Below, one piece after another: positions 54,645 through 63,376 of a stretch of 64,000 nt of DNA (its first letter is position 1; each line of letters starts with the position of its first letter). The DNA is taken from contig CAZYJL010000003.1 in assembly GCA_964647825.1 (NCBI GenBank), forward strand, positions 177,959-241,958, read 5' to 3'. Both the position numbers and the translations under genes were made by a program. This DNA is from VFKI01 sp964647825. GTDB taxonomy: Bacteria > Pseudomonadota > Gammaproteobacteria > DSM-16500. The notes beneath the pieces are model-generated. The model had not been told where the DNA came from, made no database searches, and saw only the letters and a list, made by a program, of their open reading frames with translations.

Positions 54645-55987
54645 GTTTTTTAGAAAAAAAACAGGATAAAAAAAATAGTAAATTATTCATTACTGGCTGC
54701 ACAGTGCGTGATATCCGTTTCCCTACCTCACGCACTCTCGATGGCTCTGACGCGATGCATGTTGCACCCGATTATTCTGCCGCCTACATCACACTACACA
54801 CCAATCATCCAACGCTCGCGGGCCATGGTTTTACCTTTACCATCGGACGCGGCAATGAATTATGCGTTGCCGCCATTCACGCACTCAGCGAAAAAATTCT
54901 GCATCGCCCTTTTTCCGATATCACGCAGCACATGGGCGATATATGGCGCGAATTAACAGGTGATAGCCAACTACGTTGGCTAGGTCCAGAAAAAGGCGTT
55001 ATTCATTTAGCCACCGCAGCAATCATCAATGCGTTATGGGATCTCTGGGCACGCTTTGAAAAAAAACCGCTTTGGCGCCTAATTGCTGATATGAGCCCAG
55101 AAGAAATTGTGCATTGTCTGGATTTTCGCTCAGTGACTGACTTTATCACGCCAACAGAAGCAACGGATTTATTACGTGAAAAATTATCCGGCAAAGCAGA
55201 ACGCATCGCACATTTACTTGCTGAAGGGTATCCCGCCTACGCAACATCTGCAGGCTGGCTAGGCTACTCCGATGAAAAATTACGTGCGGCTTGTCTTGAA
55301 GCAAAAGCACAAGGTTGGACACATCTAAAATTTAAAGTCGGCGCAGATTTACAAACGGATATTCGCCGTTTAGAAATTGCACGCAGTGTATTGGGCGAAC
55401 ACTTTCCACTCATGATCGATGCCAACCAAGTCTGGGAAATTGAGCAAGCCATCACATGGATCAAATCGCTCGCTCGTTTCAACCCATTATGGATAGAAGA
55501 ACCGATTCATCCAGATGATATTTTAGGACATGCCACCATTCGTGCAGCAATCCATCCGATGGGTGTCGCCACAGGTGAACATTGTCATAATCGCGTCATG
55601 TTTAAACAATTTTTTCAAGCGAAGGCTTTAGATTTTTGTCAAATCGACAGCTGTCGCTTAGGTGGCGTGAATGAAGTATTGATTGTTTTACTCATGGCAG
55701 CAAAAGCAAATATTCCTGTTTGTCCGCATGCTGGTGGTGTCGGACTCTGTGAGTATGTCCAACATCTTGGTATCATTGATTATGTCGCTATTTCAGGTTC
55801 ACTTAAAAACCGCATGCTTGAATACGCTGGACATTTACATGAACATTTTGTGGATCCCGTCGTCATCAAACAAGGTCGTTATCAAGTACCTATGCAACCC
55901 GGCTATAGCGCAGAAATAAAAGAACAATCGTTATTAGACTACACGTGGCCAACAGGCAGTGCGTGGCAAACCTTACTGGTATCCTAA
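54641..55987 (+). CDS. L-fuconate dehydratase
   Basis: The enzyme dehydrates L-fuconate to 2-keto-3-deoxy-L-fuconate (enolase superfamily). The 448 residues hold the full active site: Lys230 and Lys232 in LKFKVG, metal ligands Asp260 (LMIDANQ), Glu286 (WIEEP) and Glu313 (GEH), and His363 in PHAGGVG. The spacing of these matches the characterised Xanthomonas enzyme and human ENOSF1. The start is TTG at 54641, overlapping the transporter stop as TTGA and served by AAGGAG nine bases upstream. The protein is probably cytoplasmic. Confidence 0.92.
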   Translation: MSFLEKKQDKKNSKLFITGCTVRDIRFPTSRTLDGSDAMHVAPDYSAAYITLHTNHPTLAGHGFTFTIGRGNELCVAAIHALSEKILHRPFSDITQHMGDIWRELTGDSQLRWLGPEKGVIHLATAAIINALWDLWARFEKKPLWRLIADMSPEEIVHCLDFRSVTDFITPTEATDLLREKLSGKAERIAHLLAEGYPAYATSAGWLGYSDEKLRAACLEAKAQGWTHLKFKVGADLQTDIRRLEIARSVLGEHFPLMIDANQVWEIEQAITWIKSLARFNPLWIEEPIHPDDILGHATIRAAIHPMGVATGEHCHNRVMFKQFFQAKALDFCQIDSCRLGGVNEVLIVLLMAAKANIPVCPHAGGVGLCEYVQHLGIIDYVAISGSLKNRMLEYAGHLHEHFVDPVVIKQGRYQVPMQPGYSAEIKEQSLLDYTWPTGSAWQTLLVS

Positions 55988-55989
55988 CT

Positions 55990-57000
55990 ATGTTATTCGC
56001 TGAAGATATATGGCAAAAACCAAAACAAATAACCTTATCTAGTTTAGGCCTAGGCGGCGCAGGATTAGGCAATCTCTATCGTTCCATTGATGAAAGCGCC
56101 GCTAGCAATACGATTCATACAGCATGGGCACATGGTGTACGCTATTTTGATACTGCGCCATTATATGGTTTTGGTCTCAGTGAAACGCGCTTAGGTAAAG
56201 CGTTACTCGTCCTACCGCGGCATGAATTTATTCTTTCCACAAAAGTAGGGCGCGTCTTACATCCAGATAAAACAAAACAAAAAGAATCCATTTTTCATGA
56301 CACACCGGATAAACATGCATTATTTGATTATTCTTATGATGGTATTTTACGCTCTTTTGAAGAAAGCCTTGATCGCTTACAAACAGATTATATCGATATT
56401 TTATTTATCCACGATCTTGGCAAACTTACCCACCAAGATGCACACGAAACAACATTAAAAACATTTCTCGATAGCGGTTTACGAGCCATCGAAACATTAC
56501 AAACGCAGAAACAAATCCGCGCGGTTGGTCTTGGTGTGAATGAATGGGAAATTGCCAATGAACTTTTACCACATTTCACTATTGATTATCTGATGTTAGC
56601 TGGACGATACACCTTACTCGAACAAACTATTCCACAGGATTTTTTTGCTGCTTGTCACACACAAAATATTCACATGATTGCAGCAGGCCCTTTCAACTCA
56701 GGCATTTTAGCAGGTGGAAATAATTATAACTATGCCACAGCTAGTGCTTCTTTAATCCAAAAAACTCAAGCAATAAAAAAAATCTGCGAAGAATTTAATA
56801 TCACATTACAACAAGCTGCAATTCAATTCCCTTTCTTACATCCACAAATAAACACAGTCATTACTGGCGCACAATCACCCGAAGAAATTCGCGAAACAGC
56901 AATGGGGCTGCAAAAAAAAATCCCCACTGAGCTCTGGCAAAGATTAAAAGAAAAAAATTATATTGCAGCAGATATCCCTTTCATTCCGAGAAAATTTTAA
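55990..57000 (+). CDS. Aldo/keto reductase, probable L-fucose (aldose) 1-dehydrogenase
   Basis: From ATG 55990, two bases after the dehydratase stop, this is a 336-residue aldo/keto reductase with the barrel motif FDTAPLYGFGLSETRLG (catalytic Asp and Tyr), STKVGRVL (Lys) and LFIHDLG (His). It is most like the D-threo-aldose/pyridoxal 4-dehydrogenase branch, whose bacterial members oxidise L-fucose to the lactone with NAD(P). Position between dehydratase and lactonase supports that role. The in-frame ATG at 55945 lies inside the dehydratase gene and is less likely. Confidence 0.85.
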   Translation: MLFAEDIWQKPKQITLSSLGLGGAGLGNLYRSIDESAASNTIHTAWAHGVRYFDTAPLYGFGLSETRLGKALLVLPRHEFILSTKVGRVLHPDKTKQKESIFHDTPDKHALFDYSYDGILRSFEESLDRLQTDYIDILFIHDLGKLTHQDAHETTLKTFLDSGLRAIETLQTQKQIRAVGLGVNEWEIANELLPHFTIDYLMLAGRYTLLEQTIPQDFFAACHTQNIHMIAAGPFNSGILAGGNNYNYATASASLIQKTQAIKKICEEFNITLQQAAIQFPFLHPQINTVITGAQSPEEIRETAMGLQKKIPTELWQRLKEKNYIAADIPFIPRKF

Positions 57001-57001
57001 T

Positions 57002-57820
57002 ATGTCAGCAATTTCGATTATTGATTCACATGTTCATCTTTGGAATCCTGAAAAAATAAATTACCCGTGGCTTGCGACAATTCCCGTACTCAACAAGAAA
57101 CATGAACTAGAAGAGTATCTCGCCACAACAAACACCATTCCAATTGAATCTATTTTATTTGTTGAAGCAGATTGTCATCCTCAGCATAAAAAAAATGAAA
57201 TAGAAGCCATTATTCAATTAGCAAAAAATTCTTCTTTTATTCAAGGCATCATTAGCGGAGAGAACATACCGTCAACTCCCAAAAATAATTTGATTAAGAG
57301 CATGCGTTGGATTTTACAACATCGACCTAATGATTTTTGTTTGCAAGAACACTTTGTTGATGCCATTCAAAAATTAGCAGATGAACAACTTTGTTTTGAT
57401 TTATGTATTATTGCAGAACAACTGCCCATGGTGACTCGCTTAGTTGCACAATGTCCAAAAACGCGTTTTGTCTTAGATCATCTCGGTAAACCCGCTATTC
57501 GACAAAAACAATTACACCCATGGCAAGAAGACATAAAAAAAATTGCACAATTTCCCAATGTATATTGCAAAATTTCAGGTCTTGTCACAGAAGCAGATCA
57601 TTTACACTGGACAATTAACGATCTAAAACCTTATGTATTACATGCATTAGATGTCTTTGGTGAAGACCGTATTTTATTTGGCAGTGACTGGCCTGTTGTC
57701 AATCTTGCGGGTGGAGTTTTGCGTTGGTTTGAAGCGATTACTGAGATTTTTCACGATCAATCACACATTACACAACAAAAATTTTTCCGAGAAAATGCAC
57801 TGAATTGTTATACACGATAA
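57002..57820 (+). CDS. L-fuconolactonase (amidohydrolase family)
   Basis: This 272-residue amidohydrolase-2 barrel opens L-fucono-lactone to L-fuconate. Metal/active-site residues visible are the HxH of DSHVHLW (His10, His12), the LDHLGKP His, and GSDWPV Asp. The family is that of characterised fuconolactonases and related sugar lactonases. It starts right after the stop of the aldo/keto reductase gene (AATATG). It ends the first half of the cluster; the rest resumes at 59092. Confidence 0.87.
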   Translation: MSAISIIDSHVHLWNPEKINYPWLATIPVLNKKHELEEYLATTNTIPIESILFVEADCHPQHKKNEIEAIIQLAKNSSFIQGIISGENIPSTPKNNLIKSMRWILQHRPNDFCLQEHFVDAIQKLADEQLCFDLCIIAEQLPMVTRLVAQCPKTRFVLDHLGKPAIRQKQLHPWQEDIKKIAQFPNVYCKISGLVTEADHLHWTINDLKPYVLHALDVFGEDRILFGSDWPVVNLAGGVLRWFEAITEIFHDQSHITQQKFFRENALNCYTR

Positions 57821-57944
57821 TGAATCAATGATATTTCATCAAGCGAATCCGCCATGAACATCCCCGCTTTCACGAAGCGACCGCCGACAGGAATGGCAGA
57901 TTCGACTCTTGAAGTATACTCAATATAGAAAAAACTTAGTTAAA

Positions 57945-58391
57945 TCACGACCGCATTGGCGATGGAGACTGAGATTTCGCACCATTCTCAAAATCAATTT
58001 CCTGCACGCGATCAAGCCTATGAGGCGAACGTTGCAGTACCATCTCTTCCTCTGAACTATTTATATTTGGACGACGAAACAAACCAAATTGTTTTCGACC
58101 ATTTTCTGCTGCGGCAGCTCTAACAGCAATGGATTCACCAACGTGTTGCACACCCTTCCACGCAACAGCACCTGCCAAAAAACCAACAGCGCCGGCAACA
58201 ACAGAAAGCGCAATAGGTGCAACAACATACGCACCAACCCAACGCTCATCCTTTTGCGAATCTGTCGAGTATGCATTTGTACCGTATTGATATAACTTTT
58301 CCGGCCCATCACCGGTGTACCATGCTGCTAACGTGCCAGCAATTGCGATTGTCGCAACCACAGCACCTGCAATTTTAATATGCGTATCCAT
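57945..58391 (-). CDS. Two-helix membrane protein, tandem paralog A, unknown function
   Basis: This 148-residue protein has a GGAGG site before the ATG and two hydrophobic segments (~7-24 and ~58-80) separated by a loop with GDGPEKLYQY. Its C-terminal half is polar. It is clearly paralogous to the next gene: shared K-x-AGA-x-x-AT-x-AIAGTL-x-AW, GPEK, and P-x-x-LS-x-x-AGA-x-G. Function unknown. It lies opposite the fucose genes, splitting their cluster. Confidence 0.7.
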   Translation of the reverse strand: MDTHIKIAGAVVATIAIAGTLAAWYTGDGPEKLYQYGTNAYSTDSQKDERWVGAYVVAPIALSVVAGAVGFLAGAVAWKGVQHVGESIAVRAAAAENGRKQFGLFRRPNINSSEEEMVLQRSPHRLDRVQEIDFENGAKSQSPSPMRS

Positions 58392-58464
58392 TTCCTACCT
58401 CCGCTGTAAGCAATCCCAAGAAAATACAACACTACGCTATTTTGTTAATTGTCTTTCGTGACAT

Positions 58465-58875
58465 TTATGACACAAATCTCGGTGTAACTGGTACCGTTAC
58501 TTGATCAGCCACCTTGCTTTCACTCAACAAGTTCTGACTTTCAGAATCAACAGGTTGACTAAAAATTCCATGTCTGCCAGATAGTGTATGTGCTGCGATT
58601 CTTGGCGTGCTCAACCTGCTACTCAAATACGTCACGCCTTGATGCACACCTTTACCAACAAAATAACCCGCTGCGCCTGCAGCAATAGAAAGCATCAGAG
58701 GTGTTGATATATAACCACTTATCCAAGCGCTTTTTACTTCACCAGGAGGTGAATACTCATTTGAATAAGCATGCATAATTTTTTCTGGCCCATTTTCAAG
58801 AAACCATGCTGACAATGTCCCGGCGATTGCAAGAGTTGCACTAATTGCACCAGCAGCTTTTGAACTAACTCGCAT
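58465..58875 (-). CDS. Two-helix membrane protein, tandem paralog B, unknown function
   Basis: This 136-residue protein, preceded by GGAG, shares topology and motifs with the 57945 gene (AIAGTLSAW, NGPEKI, MLSIAAGAAGYFVGKGVHQGV). The tail differs, so the pair has diverged since duplication. No family was recognised. The paired short hydrophobic segments could make both secreted membrane-inserting proteins, but this is conjecture. Confidence 0.7.
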   Translation of the reverse strand: MRVSSKAAGAISATLAIAGTLSAWFLENGPEKIMHAYSNEYSPPGEVKSAWISGYISTPLMLSIAAGAAGYFVGKGVHQGVTYLSSRLSTPRIAAHTLSGRHGIFSQPVDSESQNLLSESKVADQVTVPVTPRFVS

Positions 58876-59091
58876 TATTTATCTCCAATATAAATTATTT
58901 TGTAAATTTTAAAAATTTATTGCTTACATTTCCATTTAAGAAAAATTAAATTTCGGCAAAGTATAACAAAAAAATTCACCGACTCACTTACTATTTTTTT
59001 CTAAAAAAAATAACGTGCTATCTTCAAATTTTCGACAAATAATCACGCTATAAAAAATTTTTTATTAAATTTATTTTAGAAGGAAAAAAAT

Positions 59092-59838
59092 ATGCGCGCG
59101 GGTCGACTCAACAATAAAATTGCCTTCATCACTGCTGCTGGCCAAGGTATTGGTCGTGCAACTGCTTTACGATTTGCACAAGAAGGCGCACACGTCATTG
59201 CAACGGATATTAATCGTGACGCACTACAATCTTTACAAAATGATTTTCCAAAAATTCAAACGCAGTATCTCGATGTCACGTCGACTGACTTGATCGATGA
59301 CATCATGAAAACTCTACCCAAAATTGATATTCTTTTTAATTGTGCAGGCTTCGTTGCTAATGGCTCTATTTTAGATTGCATTGAAAAAGAATGGGATTTT
59401 TCATTTGATCTCAATGTAAAAAGCATGTATCGCGTCATCCGTGCTGTTCTGCCTAAAATGCTCGCCCAGAAAAATGGCAGCATTATTAATATGGCTTCTG
59501 TGGCCTCCAGTGTCCGCGGCGTACCAAATCGTTTTGTATATGGCGCAACCAAAGCCGCCGTAATTGGCATGAGCAAAGCCATCGCTGCCGATTTCGTGAC
59601 ACAAGGAATTCGCTGCAATGCCATTTGCCCCGGAACCATTGACACGCCTTCATTGGGTGATCGTATGGCAGCAAGTGGCGATGCAACCGCTGCACGCGCT
59701 GCATTTACGGCAAGACAACCGATGGGACGCCTTGGCACTGCTGATGAAATTGCCGCGCTCGCTGTCTATTTAGCCTCAGATGAGGCTTCATTTACGACAG
59801 GCACTATCCATATTATCGATGGCGGCTGGACAAATTAA
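59092..59838 (+). CDS. 2-keto-3-deoxy-L-fuconate dehydrogenase (SDR family)
   Basis: The enzyme oxidises 2-keto-3-deoxy-L-fuconate to 2,4-diketo-3-deoxy-L-fuconate with NAD. The 248 residues have the Rossmann motif ITAAGQGIGRA, NCAG, and the catalytic Ser136, Tyr150 and Lys154 (NMASVASS, VYGATKAA). Close similarity to human BDH2 (DVT, WDFSFDLNVKSMYRVI, CPGTIDTPS) fits the bacterial dehydrogenase of this pathway. AGAAGGA precedes the ATG. The 216 bp upstream is AT-rich and should hold its promoter. Confidence 0.9.
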   Translation: MRAGRLNNKIAFITAAGQGIGRATALRFAQEGAHVIATDINRDALQSLQNDFPKIQTQYLDVTSTDLIDDIMKTLPKIDILFNCAGFVANGSILDCIEKEWDFSFDLNVKSMYRVIRAVLPKMLAQKNGSIINMASVASSVRGVPNRFVYGATKAAVIGMSKAIAADFVTQGIRCNAICPGTIDTPSLGDRMAASGDATAARAAFTARQPMGRLGTADEIAALAVYLASDEASFTTGTIHIIDGGWTN

Positions 59839-59923
59839 TCACGACATTCAGGCACGCGCCTTGTAAAACAAGGATGAATCACCGAAAATCGCGACAAGCA
59901 TTTAAAATAGGGCGCAAAATACG

Positions 59924-60775
59924 ATGAAATTAGTGCGTTATGGCAAATTACATGCAGAAAAACCTGGCTGCATTGATCAAGCAGGCAATATACGTGATCT
60001 CTCTGGCCATATCGGCGATATTGCAGGTAAAGTCTTGCTCCCCGACTCTCTCAAAAAATTAGCCGCCATTGACCCACAGACATTACCGCTCGTTGACTCC
60101 TCAGAACGCTTAGGCGCTTGTGTGAATCATGTCGGGAAATTTCTTTGTATCGGCTTAAATTATTCAGATCATGCCGCTGAAATGAATGCAGCCATTCCCA
60201 GCGAACCTATCTTGTTCTCTAAAGTCACCAGTGCTATTTGTGGACCAAACGATCCAACGGTGATTCCCAGAAATTCTCAACATACTGACTGGGAAGTTGA
60301 ATTGGGCGTCATCATCGGTAAGCCCGCAAAATACGTTTCGCTTGAAAACGCACTTGACCACGTCGCAGGCTACTGCGTCATTAACGACCTCTCCGAACGC
60401 AAAATGCAACTAGAAGGCACTGGCCAATGGATCAAAGGCAAAAGCTGCGATACATTTGGACCCATTGGACCGTGGTTAGTCACAGCGGATGACATTCCTG
60501 ATCCACAAAATCTTACGCTTTGGCTCGATGTCGATGGTAAACGGTATCAACATGGGCATACACGCAACATGGTATTTGGTGTCGCATCGCTCGTTAGTTA
60601 TCTCAGTCATTTTTTTACCTTGCACCCAGGCGACATTATTTCAACAGGCACACCAGCAGGCGTGGGTCTTGGCCAAAAACCTCAACCGATTTATCTGCAT
60701 GCAGGCCAAACTGTCACACTCGGCATCGAGGGGTTAGGAACACAACAACATCAGATGATAGATGAAACTATTTAA
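59924..60775 (+). CDS. 2,4-diketo-3-deoxy-L-fuconate hydrolase (fumarylacetoacetate hydrolase family)
   Basis: This 283-residue FAH-fold hydrolase should cleave 2,4-diketo-3-deoxy-L-fuconate to pyruvate and L-lactate. The metal site is visible in CIGLNYSDHAAEMN and in DWEVELGVIIGKP (Glu ligands), followed by NDLSERKMQ and a late GDIISTGTPAGVG typical of the family. It follows the SDR gene on the same strand and completes the set. FAH relatives include decarboxylases and human FAHD proteins, so the substrate is from context. Confidence 0.86.
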   Translation: MKLVRYGKLHAEKPGCIDQAGNIRDLSGHIGDIAGKVLLPDSLKKLAAIDPQTLPLVDSSERLGACVNHVGKFLCIGLNYSDHAAEMNAAIPSEPILFSKVTSAICGPNDPTVIPRNSQHTDWEVELGVIIGKPAKYVSLENALDHVAGYCVINDLSERKMQLEGTGQWIKGKSCDTFGPIGPWLVTADDIPDPQNLTLWLDVDGKRYQHGHTRNMVFGVASLVSYLSHFFTLHPGDIISTGTPAGVGLGQKPQPIYLHAGQTVTLGIEGLGTQQHQMIDETI

Positions 60776-60807
60776 TTTAATCCATTATAAAAAATACTGG
60801 TTTTATA

Positions 60808-60984
60808 AGTAACAGATCAGTGGGGGTATTGTTTGACGACTTGACTGACCGCAACTGCCAAACAGCAAACTGCATTTTACTGATAAAGTATGCTTCATGT
60901 AATCAGAAAGGGCATAGCTTTGATCACTTTCAACAACTGATAGGCAGTCAAGTCATCAAACAATACCCCCACCGATCTTTTACT
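60808..60984. mobile_element. MITE family M, copy 3 (177 bp, changed outer arms)
   Basis: Arms of 40 bp (60808-60847 and 60945-60984) match with three differences. The inner part ACTTGACTG-ACCGCAA is shared with copies 1 and 2, but the outer part reads GTGGGGGTATTGTTTGA on both sides instead of the GACTCAAGTAGTCAGG type. It lies between the FAH hydrolase and psd; a readthrough hairpin or terminator role is possible. Confidence 0.78.
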
Positions 60985-61015
60985 GTAAAGCAGAAAAATA
61001 GAGGCTCACCATTTT

Positions 61016-61858
61016 ATGCAAGACGCTTTTCGCACACTGCTACAATATTGCTTGCCGCAACACCTACTTTCACGCGCTGTCGGTATCATTGCCAATTGCC
61101 AATGGCGTTGGTTTAAAAATTGGGCCATTCGTCGATTAATTCGCAAATACCATGTTGATATCCATGACGCTGCATCCACTTGTCTCGATGATTATCCTAG
61201 TTTTAATCACTTTTTTACTCGGCAGCTTAAACCCAATGCGCGGCCTATCGCGACAGAACCACATAGCATCGTTAGTCCTGCGGATGGCACTGTTTCACAA
61301 TGCGGAAAAATACAAACTGGCACACTATTTCAAGCAAAGAATTTTTATTTTAATACCGAAAAACTCCTCGGCGGCGCAACGGATTATGCCAAGTTATTTA
61401 ACACCGGTAGTTTTGCTACATTTTATTTGGCACCGCGCGACTACCATCGCGTACATATGCCTTTTGATGGCACACTGACAGCAACTATTTATATTCCAGG
61501 AAAATTATTTTCTGTGAATCCACTGACTACAGCATCCGTCCCAGAACTATTTGCCCGTAATGAACGGCTCGTTTGCTTATTTGAAACAACGGCAGGTCCC
61601 ATGGCAGTGATTTTAGTGGGCGCCATGCTTGTTGGGCAAATGCAAACTGTGTGGGATCCCGCCCCTTATGCAAAAGAAATTACGATAAAACAGACAGAAA
61701 AAATTTTTCTAAAAAAAGGTGCCGAATTAGGTCATTTTAAAATGGGATCAACGGTGATTATTTTATTTGGCTCAAACGATGCAAAATGGCAATCGACATT
61801 GCAACCAAACAGCTGCGTAAAAATGGGCGAACAAATTGGAATGCTTGAACAGCATTAG
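61016..61858 (+). CDS. psd: Phosphatidylserine decarboxylase proenzyme
   Basis: Psd makes phosphatidylethanolamine from phosphatidylserine and self-cleaves to form its pyruvoyl cofactor. The 280 residues show NHFFTRQLKPNARPI, SPADGTVSQ, YLAPRDYHRVHMP, LFSVNP, and the self-cleavage site, here MGST rather than the usual LGST, with Ser245 as the pyruvoyl precursor. Start ATG at 61016 after GAGG. It is a membrane-associated enzyme; no pssA in the window. Confidence 0.95.
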   Translation: MQDAFRTLLQYCLPQHLLSRAVGIIANCQWRWFKNWAIRRLIRKYHVDIHDAASTCLDDYPSFNHFFTRQLKPNARPIATEPHSIVSPADGTVSQCGKIQTGTLFQAKNFYFNTEKLLGGATDYAKLFNTGSFATFYLAPRDYHRVHMPFDGTLTATIYIPGKLFSVNPLTTASVPELFARNERLVCLFETTAGPMAVILVGAMLVGQMQTVWDPAPYAKEITIKQTEKIFLKKGAELGHFKMGSTVIILFGSNDAKWQSTLQPNSCVKMGEQIGMLEQH

Positions 61859-61907
61859 TACACGATCATCCAAATAAATTGAGTAATTACTCAATTTATT
61901 TAATTTT

Positions 61908-62243
61908 TTAAGATGATTTGTTTTTATTTTTTTTTCGTAACAAGCCAGAAAATACGTACCGGCTAAAAAATAAAGCAAAAAATGCCCCGCCAAAAATCAT
62001 GATCCCAACATACAAAGGCATCAAACCAAGTGCAAGCAAATGACGGAAATTATCTGCTGAATAATGATGACTAAAATGCCAAATATTTCCAATCGAACCT
62101 GGGTTACAGTCATCGTTATATAATAAATAACTCACCGTTAGCACCGCAAAAATCAAACATAATACTGCCAAGACTGTCACAATCTTCTCACTGACACATG
62201 GCTGTTTTTTCTGAGCGATATAGTTTCCTTGCTTGAAATCCAT
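61908..62243 (-). CDS. Small membrane protein of unknown function
   Basis: From ATG 62243 (AGAGG upstream; the frame runs on to 62291) this is a 111-residue protein with two hydrophobic segments (IVTVLAVLCLIFAVLTVSYLL and LGLMPLYVGIMIFGGAFFALF) separated by a polar His/Asn-rich loop, and a basic C-terminus (LLRKKNKNKSS). I do not recognise a family. It stands alone between convergent psd and upstream ppa. Confidence 0.6.
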   Translation of the reverse strand: MDFKQGNYIAQKKQPCVSEKIVTVLAVLCLIFAVLTVSYLLYNDDCNPGSIGNIWHFSHHYSADNFRHLLALGLMPLYVGIMIFGGAFFALFFSRYVFSGLLRKKNKNKSS

Positions 62244-62267
62244 GGATGCTATCCTCTTACAAAATAC

Positions 62268-62305
62268 CAATACCTCGCGGTATTTATTCACGAAACGAGG
62301 TATTG
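62268..62305 (-). terminator. Probable ppa terminator hairpin
   Basis: CAATACCTCG (62268-62277) pairs perfectly with CGAGGTATTG (62296-62305), extended by AATA/TATT outside a one-base bulge. On the minus strand TTTTGT follows, ending transcription of ppa before the small membrane-protein gene. Two copies of a 13-bp sequence (GGCTTAAGAGA-type) lie just before it. Confidence 0.55.
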
Positions 62306-62348
62306 TATTCTCACAGGCTTAAGAGAGGCTTAAGAGAAGCAAAAAATC

Positions 62349-62903
62349 TCAAGAAACCGTCGCTTTCCCAGTCGATTCGGTCACAAAACGCTCAACACTC
62401 GCAAGAATTTCTGATCTTGCCGCTTCAGGTCCTTCCCAACCGTCAACTTTCACCCACTTACCGGATTCAAGATCTTTATAATGCTCAAAAAAATGCACAA
62501 CAGAGCGAAGAAAACCCTCTCCCAAATCTTCTGGCTTCTTAATATGGGTGTAGTTGGGCGTTAATTTATCAACAGGCACTGCTAAAATTTTTGCATCTGG
62601 ACCTGACTCATCTGTCATACGAAGCATACCGACTGGCCGACAACGAATCACGACACCTGGCTGCAACGAGAACGGCGCAACCACTAAAACATCTACAGGA
62701 TCACCATCTAAAGACAGTGTTTGCGGGACAAACCCATAATCACAGGGATAATGCATACTGGTTGCTACGAAGCGATCAACCATAATCATGCCGCTTTTTT
62801 TATCTACCTCATATTTAATTGGATCACTTCGTGAGGGAATTTCAATAACGACATTAATATCATCAGGGACCACACGCCCTGCTGCAACCTGTTCCAAACT
62901 CAT
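62349..62903 (-). CDS. ppa: Inorganic pyrophosphatase (family I)
   Basis: Ppa hydrolyses pyrophosphate and pulls biosynthetic reactions forward. From ATG 62903 (AGGGG upstream) the protein has 184 residues with KYEVDKKSG, YPCDYGFVPQT, and the metal-binding DGDPVDVLV. The frame extends to 62933 without family support. It runs divergently from the HIT gene. Confidence 0.95.
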   Translation of the reverse strand: MSLEQVAAGRVVPDDINVVIEIPSRSDPIKYEVDKKSGMIMVDRFVATSMHYPCDYGFVPQTLSLDGDPVDVLVVAPFSLQPGVVIRCRPVGMLRMTDESGPDAKILAVPVDKLTPNYTHIKKPEDLGEGFLRSVVHFFEHYKDLESGKWVKVDGWEGPEAARSEILASVERFVTESTGKATVS

Positions 62904-62997
62904 CCGCTTACCCCTATTCTGATGATCAATCACAAGACTAGAAAAAAATATTCCACCTAGCTAGACTGTACGCCCTGCTTGCCCCTGGATTCTAATG

Positions 62998-63339
62998 ATG
63001 GACTGTCTATTCTGCAAGATTGCAAATGGCTCACTGCCAACTAAAATCATCTTTCAAGATAACGAAGTACTTGTTTTCGATGATATCAACCCAAAAGCAC
63101 CGCATCACAAACTGATTATTCCACGCAAACATATCTCTACACTCAATGCACTCACTCCTGAAGACACACTTATTGCTGGACGCCTACTGCAAACTGCAGC
63201 AAAAATTGCTCAAGAGCTCAATATTGCTGATACTGGCTATCGCGTTGTCATGAACTGTAACGCACATGCAGGGCAAACTGTCTTTCATATTCATCTCCAC
63301 TTGTTAGGTGGCAGACAAATGCATTGGCCGCCCGGCTAA
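62998..63339 (+). CDS. HIT family nucleotide-binding protein (HinT-like)
   Basis: This ~113-residue histidine-triad protein hydrolyses adenosine phosphoramidates. It begins DCLFCKIANGSLPTK, carries FDDINPKAPHHKLIIPRKH, and has the catalytic triad VFHIHLHLLGGR near the C-terminus. Two successive ATGs (62995 and 62998) could serve. It lies 37 bp before folE on the same strand. Confidence 0.92.
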   Translation: MDCLFCKIANGSLPTKIIFQDNEVLVFDDINPKAPHHKLIIPRKHISTLNALTPEDTLIAGRLLQTAAKIAQELNIADTGYRVVMNCNAHAGQTVFHIHLHLLGGRQMHWPPG

Positions 63340-63376
63340 AAATTTTTTATTTATGCGTACATAAACAGAGAACAAT

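Noticed and set aside
62312..62340. Thirteen-bp direct repeat (GGCTTAAGAGA type) between ppa and its hairpin
   Set aside because: Only two copies; no evidence of function.
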